DNA of 17,632 bases from Alphaproteobacteria bacterium (GTDB lineage Bacteria; Pseudomonadota; Alphaproteobacteria; DAOWDM01). A program made the translations under genes and the position numbers. The stretch spans positions 1-17,632 of the forward strand of contig DAOWDM010000170.1 in NCBI GenBank assembly GCA_030639035.1. The letters are read 5' to 3'. The first letter of the stretch is position 1. Each line of letters starts with the position of its first letter. Positions 7,076 to 13,693 of the stretch are shown here, in pieces. The notes under the pieces are model-generated. The model saw nothing but the letters and a program-made list of their open reading frames with translations, was not told the origin of the DNA and searched no databases.

Positions 7076-8118
7076 TATCTTGTCCTTTGCTTTGCCATCA
7101 TTACAATTGAGTTCTGTTTGTCTTTTACACGTTTTTTAGCTTCTTCTTGACGTTTCGCCGTAGTTTTTGCCAATTTGTTATTGCCATAATGACCTCTTAC
7201 AGGTAATTCATCAATAGACTTATCTGGTGCTTTTCCTGTTCTATCTTCACGTTCTTTGAAGTAATTTTTGAAAAACGTCAAGGTAGTTTTACCAATATCC
7301 ACATACTTGTCGCTTTCAAGAATTTTTGGGTTGTCAGTAAAATAATTGCCTTTTTTACTGTCAAAGCATAATTTAGCTACTACCTGTTCGCCTGTAAGAA
7401 CTTTGTCATAAGGTCTGTCGCCTGAAGTCCCTTCTCTTAAAGCTTTGTGCATATCTTCAACTTCATAAATCATTTCATAAACTTGTTTAACTTTATCGTT
7501 GTCATACCAACCTTTAAAAGCTTCGGTTTGGGCTTTTCCGCTTTCAACTCCGCCTTTTTCAGCCGCAGCTTTTTCAAAAGCTTCAACAACTTTTACATCA
7601 TCTCTTTTCATACAAAGAATAGGGAATTTATCTCCTTTTAAAGCAAGCTCATAACAAACGCCTACAGCCGCTGTTTGAGCATCAGCTTCTGAAGCACGAA
7701 ACTTTATAATTTCAGATTTAACGGTTTCAATACCGAAATCTTCATCTGCACCACGTTCAAACTGCCCAGCATGGCGTATTTCATGAGCAAACATATACAT
7801 TGATGAGTTTTCAGTGATATGTGGAGATAGTGTAATGAATTTACCGTCTTTTGTACATTCGCCAGCAGCTCCTTCAACATGAGCATATTCAAGTGTGTAG
7901 CCGCCTTTACCAGCAATTTCCATTCCTTCTCGAGCAAGCTCACTTTTTGCAGAACGGTCTATCAGGCTTTTAAGATTAGCGATATCTTTTTCATCGCCAA
8001 GCAATGTAATAGATGTATCAGTGTTTGGAATTTTATATTTAACAACAGCTTTTTGCCCTGATTTAATGGTATTAGATGAGTCAAACTGTTCAATAATGCT
8101 TGTTTTTTTATTATGCAT
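7075..8118 (-). CDS. Putative HExxH zinc metallopeptidase, paralogue 4 (DUF6782-like)
   Basis: 347 residues, first gene of the minus-strand operon. The site is H112-E-I-R-H116, E144 in ASEADA, C88 (23 before H112) and C251. It is a close tandem duplicate of paralogue 3: the N-terminal 60 residues and the GWYDND and NPKILE blocks match with few changes. It differs by a lysine/arginine-rich insertion of roughly 24 residues (about 313-336) between LPVRGHY and the conserved MMAKQRTR tail. The start at 8118 is preceded by AGGTGG only 3-6 nt upstream, a rather short spacing, and by a good promoter candidate at 8145-8173. No signal peptide or membrane helix is visible. Activity is inferred; a zinc-independent or regulatory role cannot be excluded. 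Confidence 0.75.
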   Translation of the reverse strand: MHNKKTSIIEQFDSSNTIKSGQKAVVKYKIPNTDTSITLLGDEKDIANLKSLIDRSAKSELAREGMEIAGKGGYTLEYAHVEGAAGECTKDGKFITLSPHITENSSMYMFAHEIRHAGQFERGADEDFGIETVKSEIIKFRASEADAQTAAVGVCYELALKGDKFPILCMKRDDVKVVEAFEKAAAEKGGVESGKAQTEAFKGWYDNDKVKQVYEMIYEVEDMHKALREGTSGDRPYDKVLTGEQVVAKLCFDSKKGNYFTDNPKILESDKYVDIGKTTLTFFKNYFKEREDRTGKAPDKSIDELPVRGHYGNNKLAKTTAKRQEEAKKRVKDKQNSIVMMAKQRTR

Positions 8119-8144
8119 ATTCCACCTGTTCTTATGTACAGTTC

Positions 8145-8173
8145 AGATTATTCTATGGTCGTCTTTTTGTCAA
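8145..8173 (-). promoter_or_regulatory. Promoter for the minus-strand metallopeptidase operon
   Basis: A perfect -35 TTGACA (8173-8168, minus strand) is followed after 15 nt by AATAAT (8152-8147, five of six -10 matches) or after 17 nt by TAATCT (8150-8145). Transcription would start about 20 nt before the ATG at 8118, leaving a very short leader. Confidence 0.6.
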
Positions 8174-8194
8174 CCGTTCCTTGCTTTTTGTCAA
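8163..8194. repeat. 11-bp direct repeat overlapping the -35, 21-bp period
   Basis: CTTTTTGTCAA occurs exactly at 8163-8173 and again at 8184-8194, start to start 21 bp, or two helical turns. The first copy includes the -35 of the metallopeptidase operon and the second overlaps the stop codon of the sugar-kinase gene. The spacing would suit a regulator binding one face of the helix. Confidence 0.6.
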
Positions 8195-9216
8195 AGCGTG
8201 TGTGTTTTAAGAATAGAGCGAATACTTTCTGACAGGTCAGTTCTTGGTCTTCCTCCCCAATGTCCTAGAACTTCTGCTGCTGCAACAGCTCCAATTTTTC
8301 CCGATGCTTCAATAGGAAATTTTCTGGAGTAACCATAAATAAACCCTGCTGCAAACATGTCTCCAGCACCTGTCGAGTCTACAATTTCACTTTTATTTAC
8401 AGAAGGAATTGTATAAATCTCATTATCGCAAAAAATTTGAGCACCTTTACTGCCTTTGGTCATAATCAAAATTTGTTCCCGATGAGTAAGCTTTTCTTTT
8501 GGATCTTCTGTTTTTCCAAGACCGAAACAATTTCTTATTTCTCTTTCATTTCCAATAATAATATCTGAAGCTTTTCGGATTATAGCTACTGCTTTCTGGA
8601 CACTTTCTTTTTGAAAGTTGAGGTCATGCAGATTAAAAAACACCTTAACTTCAGCTTTTTTTGCAATTTGTACAGCTTTGATTACGGCTGCATTAGAAGA
8701 ATCTGAAACCAGCATTTGACCTTCTATATAAAGCACTTTGGATTCTTCAATTGCTTTCGGCTTTATGTCTTCTGGCATAAGGTTTTCACAAACGCCTAAA
8801 GTCATAGCAAAAGTTCTGTCTTTGTCTGGAGTTACTAAAACAATACATCTTCCTGTAGCAATATTTTCAGGAGCAAAAGGAATAGTGGATTCGGTTAAAT
8901 AATCAACACCAGCTAAGTCATAGGCAGCACAAAAATGCTCCCCCATATTATCGCTGCATGCCTTACCAAAAAAGGCGGCTTTTCCTCCAAGAGAGGCGAT
9001 TCCGTTGATAGTATTTCCTGCCGCTCCGCCTGGAAAAAGCCTTGCATCTGGCAAGCTACTGCGTATTTCCCTTAAATGTTCAACATCAAGATAGTTCCCA
9101 CAGCCTTTATCAAGCCCGTGTTCTTTCAAAAAGTCATCAGAAACATGCCCAACAACGTCCATAAAAGCCCTGCCTATCCCTACAACATCATATTTTTTGA
9201 CAGAGTCTTTTTTCAT
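8191..9216 (-). CDS. PfkB-family carbohydrate/nucleoside kinase (adenosine kinase-like)
   Basis: 341 residues. Ribokinase-fold ATP-dependent kinase of the PfkB family, phosphorylating a sugar or nucleoside hydroxyl in the cytoplasm. The first PfkB signature is FPGGAAGNTINGIASLGG (61-78), followed by the substrate-side GKACSDNMG. IIGNEREI (220-227) is the conserved N-x-x-E region, and the second signature DSTGAGDMFAAGF (280-292) supplies the catalytic base D286 and the GAG anion hole. The C-terminal GHWGGRPR is typical of the group often annotated as adenosine kinase in alphaproteobacteria. True substrate (adenosine, ribose, fructose or other) cannot be assigned from motifs. AAGG lies 9-12 nt before the ATG. 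It appears monocistronic, with no evident terminator before the metallopeptidase operon promoter, so some read-through is possible. Confidence 0.9.
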   Translation of the reverse strand: MKKDSVKKYDVVGIGRAFMDVVGHVSDDFLKEHGLDKGCGNYLDVEHLREIRSSLPDARLFPGGAAGNTINGIASLGGKAAFFGKACSDNMGEHFCAAYDLAGVDYLTESTIPFAPENIATGRCIVLVTPDKDRTFAMTLGVCENLMPEDIKPKAIEESKVLYIEGQMLVSDSSNAAVIKAVQIAKKAEVKVFFNLHDLNFQKESVQKAVAIIRKASDIIIGNEREIRNCFGLGKTEDPKEKLTHREQILIMTKGSKGAQIFCDNEIYTIPSVNKSEIVDSTGAGDMFAAGFIYGYSRKFPIEASGKIGAVAAAEVLGHWGGRPRTDLSESIRSILKTHTL

Positions 9217-9255
9217 GGAAACCTACCTTATTTTAATTTAACTGTACCTTAGTAA

Positions 9256-9284
9256 TTTATAGTCCCCAATAAGAAAAAAAACCA
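9256..9284 (-). promoter_or_regulatory. Weak promoter candidate for the PfkB kinase gene
   Basis: On the minus strand a good -10 TATAAA (9261-9256) lies about 40 nt before the ATG. The hexamer 17 nt upstream, TGGTTT (9284-9279), is a poor -35. It overlaps the T-tract of the upstream operon's terminator. Confidence 0.3.
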
Positions 9285-9314
9285 GAAAAATGATGTTTTT
9301 CTTTCACCATCATT
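9273..9314 (-). terminator. Rho-independent terminator after yejF
   Basis: On the minus strand, AATGATG (9314-9308) can pair with CATCATT (9295-9289) across a 12-nt loop. A T-rich stretch follows, ending in a run of eight T (9280-9273, interrupted upstream by CTGG). It lies 11 nt after the yejF stop. The stem is AT-rich and not very stable. Confidence 0.5.
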
Positions 9315-9324
9315 GCTGTAAGTG

Positions 9325-10917
9325 TCATATAAAAGCAGCGTTCATAAGCTCTTTAGTATAATCAGCTTTTGGGTTGTTAAAAATCTCGTTTGTAGAGCCT
9401 GCTTCTACTACTTTTCCGTCTTTCATAACCACAACGTTGTCTGACATGGCTTGAATGACTTTTAGGTCGTGGCTTATGAACATGTAGGCTAGGTTATGCT
9501 TTGCCTGAATATCCTGCAAAAGGTTGATGATTTGGGCTTGAACAGAAACGTCCAAAGCACTTGTAGGCTCATCTAATACAACGAATTTTGGTTTTAGAAC
9601 CAAAGCTCTAGCAATGGCTATTCTCTGCCTTTGTCCTCCTGAAAATTCGTGCGGATAGCGATTCATATCAGCAGGGTCGATTCCAACTTCTTCCAAGGCT
9701 TTGACGACTAGCTCTTTTCTAGCTGTTTTAAATCCGCCAAGCCCATGTAGAATAAGTCCTTCTTCCACTATTTGCCCGACAGACATTCTTGGGCTTAAAG
9801 AAGCAAACGGGTCTTGAAATACTATTTGCATGTATTCCCTTAAACCACGCATTTGCTTTATAGACAGCGTATCTATAGGAGCTCCACGGAATCTTATAGC
9901 CCCCCGACTGCCAAGAAGTTTCAGCAAAGCAAGCCCTAGTGTCGTTTTGCCTGAACCGCTTTCCCCTACAACTCCAAGAGTTTGATTTTCTTTAATCGCA
10001 AAAGATATTCCATCAACCGCCTTAACATGGTCAACAGTCCGCCTGATGAGTCCTTTTTTAATAGGAAACCAAACTTTCAAATCATCAGCAGCTATTATTT
10101 CTTTAGCGTTTTTTATTTGCGGAGGAATTCTTTTTTTCGGGCTGGAGTTAAGAAGGTGCTTTGTATAATGGTGCTGAGGATTGCTCATCACATCATTAAC
10201 TTTTCCGCTTTCAACAATTTTCCCGTCTTTCATTACGCAAACGCAATCAACCATTTTACGAACTACTGCAAGGTCATGGGAAATGAACAGCATTGCCATT
10301 CCAAGCCTTTTTTGCAGGTCTTTAAGCAGGTCTAAAATCCTAGCCTGAACAGTAACGTCCAACGCAGTTGTAGGCTCATCTGCTATTAAAATATCAGGCT
10401 CATTAGCCAAAGCCATAGCTATCATTACACGCTGTCTTTGCCCTCCTGAAAGTTCGTGAGGTAATGCAGTCAGTCTTTTTGAAGCATCGGCAAGCCCTAC
10501 CAGTTCCAGCAATTCCAAAACTCGCAAACGTGCGGCTTTTCCTGTGATTCCTTTATGTATTTCCAAAGTTTCTGAAATCTGTTTTTCAATGGAATGAAGC
10601 GGATTCAAGGAGGTCATAGGCTCTTGAAATATCATAGCAATTTTGTTGCCTCTAACATCTCTTATAGTTTTGCCGACAGCTCCTATAAGCTCCGTTCCGT
10701 CAAATTTAATGCTTCCTGAATGATGTTTTGCTCTTGGATACGGCAAAAGCTGAAGCACTGAAAGAGCCGTTACAGATTTTCCAGAACCGCTTTCCCCAAC
10801 CAACGCCAGAGTTTCCCCTTTATTGATAGAAAAAGAAATTCCACGAACGGCTTTGACTTCACTTTTTCCACTGCCGAACGAAACCGACAAGTCTTTTACT
10901 TCAAGCAGTTTTGTCAT
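9325..10917 (-). CDS. yejF: Microcin C/oligopeptide ABC importer, duplicated ATPase YejF
   Basis: 530 residues, the length of E. coli YejF (529), with two fused ATPase domains energising peptide import at the inner membrane. Domain 1: Walker A GESGSGKS (41-48), signature LSGGQ (156-160), Walker B ILIADEP (176-182), H214. Domain 2: Walker A GESGSGKT (318-325), signature FSGGQ (425-429), Walker B FVVLDEP (445-451), H483. Both signature and catalytic Glu residues are intact, so both sites should be active. The DPP/OPP C-terminal extension follows each domain. The ATG overlaps the yejE stop by four bases (ATGA). In E. coli, YejABEF takes up microcin C and other peptides. YejF is the last gene of the operon and is followed by a terminator-like hairpin. 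Confidence 0.93.
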   Translation of the reverse strand: MTKLLEVKDLSVSFGSGKSEVKAVRGISFSINKGETLALVGESGSGKSVTALSVLQLLPYPRAKHHSGSIKFDGTELIGAVGKTIRDVRGNKIAMIFQEPMTSLNPLHSIEKQISETLEIHKGITGKAARLRVLELLELVGLADASKRLTALPHELSGGQRQRVMIAMALANEPDILIADEPTTALDVTVQARILDLLKDLQKRLGMAMLFISHDLAVVRKMVDCVCVMKDGKIVESGKVNDVMSNPQHHYTKHLLNSSPKKRIPPQIKNAKEIIAADDLKVWFPIKKGLIRRTVDHVKAVDGISFAIKENQTLGVVGESGSGKTTLGLALLKLLGSRGAIRFRGAPIDTLSIKQMRGLREYMQIVFQDPFASLSPRMSVGQIVEEGLILHGLGGFKTARKELVVKALEEVGIDPADMNRYPHEFSGGQRQRIAIARALVLKPKFVVLDEPTSALDVSVQAQIINLLQDIQAKHNLAYMFISHDLKVIQAMSDNVVVMKDGKVVEAGSTNEIFNNPKADYTKELMNAAFI

Positions 10918-11939
10918 GCTACATTTTTCCTCGGGTCAAAAGCATCACGTACCGCTTCCCCTGTGAAAACCAGAAGAATCAGCATTGAAGCAAGCACTGC
11001 AAAAGCAGAAACACCAAGCCACGGAGCTTGAAGATTCTCTTTCCCCTGCCTTACTAAATCCCCAAGTGAAGCCGAACCAGCAGGCAAGCCCAGCCCCAGA
11101 AAATCAAGAGCCGTAAGGGCTACAATAGAACCTGACAAAATAAACGGCAGAAAAGTCATAGCTGCTACCATCGCATTAGGCAGAATATGCTTAAACATTA
11201 TATGAAAATCACCCATGCCCAAAGCCCTTGCAGCTCTGACATATTCTAAATTTCTAGCTCGCAAAAACTCCGCCCGAACCACGCCGACAAGACTTGTCCA
11301 ACTGAACAATAACAGCACAAAAAGCAAAGTCCAAAAACTAGGAATAATAATGCTTGAGACTATGATTAGAATAAATAGCTGAGGCATACTTCCCCATACT
11401 TCTAAAAAACGCTGAAAAATCAGGTCTATACGACCTCCGAAATAGCCCTGAACCGCTCCAGCAGATATACCGATAATTGATGAAATAACCGTAAGAACAA
11501 GCCCAAATAATACAGAAACTCTGAATCCGTAAATCATGCGTGCCGCTACATCTCGCCCTAAATCATCTGTGCCAAACCAGTTCTCAGCCGACGGCGGAGC
11601 AGGTGCAGGAACAGGCAAATCATAGTTTATTGTGTCATATGAAAAACGAATAGCAGTCCATAATATCCAGCCTTTTGACTCTATTTGCTCGATAATATAA
11701 GGGTCTCGGTAATCTGTAAGAGTGGGGAAATCCCCTCCGAATGTAGTTTCCGTATAATCCATTATCACAGGACAGTACAAACCGCCGTTATAGCTGACTA
11801 TTAAAGGGCGGTCATTAGCTATGAACTCAGCAAACATGCTTAAAGTAAACATAACAAGAAAAATCCAGAACGAGAAAAATCCTCTGCGGTTTTTCTTGAA
11901 TAAATAGAGCCTGCGTTGTGCTATTGGAGATAAAGTCAT
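10914..11939 (-). CDS. yejE: Microcin C/oligopeptide ABC importer permease YejE
   Basis: 341 residues, aligning by eye along its full length with E. coli YejE: N-terminal SPIAQRRLYLFKKNRRGF, then FAEFIANDRPL, the periplasmic NWFGTDDLGRDV motif (120-131) common to DppC/OppC permeases, and C-terminal GEAVRDAFDPRKN. The EAA coupling segment EFLRARNLEYVRAARALG (224-241) contacts the ATPase. One N-terminal helix precedes the MetI-like five-helix core. It forms a heterodimer with YejB. Start and stop both overlap neighbours by four bases, so the three yej genes are strictly coupled. Confidence 0.94.
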   Translation of the reverse strand: MTLSPIAQRRLYLFKKNRRGFFSFWIFLVMFTLSMFAEFIANDRPLIVSYNGGLYCPVIMDYTETTFGGDFPTLTDYRDPYIIEQIESKGWILWTAIRFSYDTINYDLPVPAPAPPSAENWFGTDDLGRDVAARMIYGFRVSVLFGLVLTVISSIIGISAGAVQGYFGGRIDLIFQRFLEVWGSMPQLFILIIVSSIIIPSFWTLLFVLLLFSWTSLVGVVRAEFLRARNLEYVRAARALGMGDFHIMFKHILPNAMVAAMTFLPFILSGSIVALTALDFLGLGLPAGSASLGDLVRQGKENLQAPWLGVSAFAVLASMLILLVFTGEAVRDAFDPRKNVA

Positions 11940-13045
11940 GTATCCCTCTTTTCAAAATCAATCCGAGGGTCAATCATATGATACGTAATATCACTTATAA
12001 GATTAAGTAGTAGCCCCAGCAGTCCAAAAGCAAACAAAGTCCCGAACATTATAGGATAATCCCGATTCATTACGGCTTCAAAACCAAGCAGCCCAAGCCC
12101 GTCTAGCGAGAATATAACCTCTATCAAAACAGAGCCTGTAAACAGCATGTTTACAAGAGTTGCAGGGAATCCTGCAATAACTATAAGCATAGCGTTTCTA
12201 AAAACATGATTATATAAAACACGTCTTTCATTTAGACCTTTAGAGCGTGCAGTTATTACGTACTGCTTGTTTATTTCCTCTAAAAACGAATTTTTTGTAA
12301 GCATGGTAAGCCCTGCAAAACCGCTGATTACCATTGCTGTTACAGGCAAAGTCATATGCCAGAAATAGTCCGTGATTTTTGAAAAGAACGAAAGCTCATG
12401 CCAGTTGTTTGAAACAATCCCTTTTAGAGGAAATAAGTCTAAATAACTCCCCCCTGCAAACAAAACAATCAAAAGAATAGCAAACAAAAACCCAGGCACA
12501 GCATAGCCTACAACTACCACCCAACTCGTTACGACATCGAAACGAGAACCGTCTTTATTTGCCTTAGCAATACCCAAAGGAATAGACAGCATGTAAATAA
12601 TAAGAGTGCTCCAAATGCCCAAAGACATCGACACAGGCAGTTTTTCAAGAACAAGGTCGACAACCTTTCTGTCTTTAAAAAAACTCGTTCCTAAATCAAA
12701 TTGAGCATAATTGCACAGCATAATGAAAAACCGCTCATGAGCAGGCTTATCAAACCCAAACTGTTTTTCTAAATCAGCAATAAAATCAGCATCAAGCCCC
12801 TGAGCCCCCCTATATCGAGCAGTCCCCGAACGCATATTTTTACTAGGCACAGCCGCCTTTTCCGCCGCCCCCGAACTGCTCCCAGAAAACCGAGCCGTAG
12901 CATCAGTACTAATCCCATCCAACCGAGCCAAAACCTGCTCCACAGGCCCCCCCGGTGCAAGCTGAACAAAAATAAAATTAACAAAAAGAATCCCAAACAA
13001 AGTCAGGGGAATTAAAAATAACCGTCTGGTGATGTAAGTTAGCAT
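11936..13045 (-). CDS. yejB: Microcin C/oligopeptide ABC importer permease YejB
   Basis: 369 residues, near the size of E. coli YejB, with the diagnostic FVQLAPGGPVEQ (26-37), a variable hydrophilic loop (about 40-80), then RGAQGLDADFI, GFDKPAHERFFIML, FAGGSYLDLFPLKG (196-209), the EAA region after TKNSFLEEINKQY, and DPRIDFE at the end. It is the DppB/OppB-like partner of YejE. The ATG at 13045 directly abuts the TAA of rloB, and no Shine-Dalgarno-like sequence lies in the 15 nt before it; GAAGAG is about 25 nt away. Translation probably depends on termination at rloB. Two G runs (seven at 12953-12947, six at 12810-12805 on the minus strand) lie early in the gene. yejA, normally just upstream, is missing. 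Confidence 0.93.
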   Translation of the reverse strand: MLTYITRRLFLIPLTLFGILFVNFIFVQLAPGGPVEQVLARLDGISTDATARFSGSSSGAAEKAAVPSKNMRSGTARYRGAQGLDADFIADLEKQFGFDKPAHERFFIMLCNYAQFDLGTSFFKDRKVVDLVLEKLPVSMSLGIWSTLIIYMLSIPLGIAKANKDGSRFDVVTSWVVVVGYAVPGFLFAILLIVLFAGGSYLDLFPLKGIVSNNWHELSFFSKITDYFWHMTLPVTAMVISGFAGLTMLTKNSFLEEINKQYVITARSKGLNERRVLYNHVFRNAMLIVIAGFPATLVNMLFTGSVLIEVIFSLDGLGLLGFEAVMNRDYPIMFGTLFAFGLLGLLLNLISDITYHMIDPRIDFEKRDT

Positions 13046-13693
13046 TTAAGAATTATTATCTATTTGAAGCTCTTCTACAAGCTTATAGACACTGCTACCA
13101 GGTTTGTCGGGGATTTTATGATTGTTTTCTAATCTTCTAGCATTTTCTACAGCAGATTGAAGATTGCTTAATAAGGTTTCGTAATCTGTATCGCCTATTT
13201 CTTTTCGCAATGCTCCAAAACAATCTTTGCACTCCTGCGGAGTACATTTTTTATTTGCACGTTTTTCATCAAAATTATTCTGGTGCATACACAACCAAAC
13301 TTCAAAACATGGGTTGCTAATGGCAATATTATAATTATTTTTTCCTTCACATAAGGTTATAACTTCCTGCAATTTTCCACATCTGCCAACTTCTCCTGTT
13401 TTATCCCAACGGTCAACATCAAGAAAAAGCCAGCAATCATTATCTTTATAATTTTTATTACTATTTTTTTTCTCTTTATTTAATCTGTTTAATACACCTT
13501 TAGGAGAAGAGCTTCCGTCTTTTTCTATTGGAGGAATGGGGATAATCTCAAAACGAGCAATATCTCCGAATCTTTCATTTAATTTTGAAAGATATTTTCC
13601 TTCTGTTTTTCCTTCTGTTGCAATCAGAAAAACTTTTCTAAACGGAAGTTTAGGGGTTTCATCTCTGTTAAAGGGTTTATTCTTTCTACCCAT
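13046..13693 (-). CDS. rloB: RloB-family protein (putative Toprim-like nuclease component, AbiLii-like)
   Basis: 215 residues from the ATG at 13693, chosen because it yields MGRKNKPF, the usual short basic N-terminus of RloB proteins, and overlaps the rloA stop by 8 nt; an in-frame start at 13726 would overlap by 41 nt. Conserved blocks are IATEGKTEGKYL (24-35) with E27 and E31, LDVDRW (91-96) with D92 and D94, and ISNPCFEVWL (125-134). The Glu followed by DxD resembles a Toprim metal site, as in OLD-family nucleases and the AriB partner of PARIS. Nuclease function is inference. RloB (PF13707, recalled) is found with RloA in restriction-modification loci and as AbiLii in lactococcal AbiL. The protein is complete in length. 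It is immediately followed by yejB with no gap. Confidence 0.88.
   Translation of the reverse strand: MGRKNKPFNRDETPKLPFRKVFLIATEGKTEGKYLSKLNERFGDIARFEIIPIPPIEKDGSSSPKGVLNRLNKEKKNSNKNYKDNDCWLFLDVDRWDKTGEVGRCGKLQEVITLCEGKNNYNIAISNPCFEVWLCMHQNNFDEKRANKKCTPQECKDCFGALRKEIGDTDYETLLSNLQSAVENARRLENNHKIPDKPGSSVYKLVEELQIDNNS

Noticed and set aside
1329..8118. RTX-type secreted metalloproteases (serralysin family)
   Set aside because: No GGxGxD calcium-binding repeats and no serralysin extended zinc motif are present in any of the four proteins, so classic type I RTX secretion is not supported.
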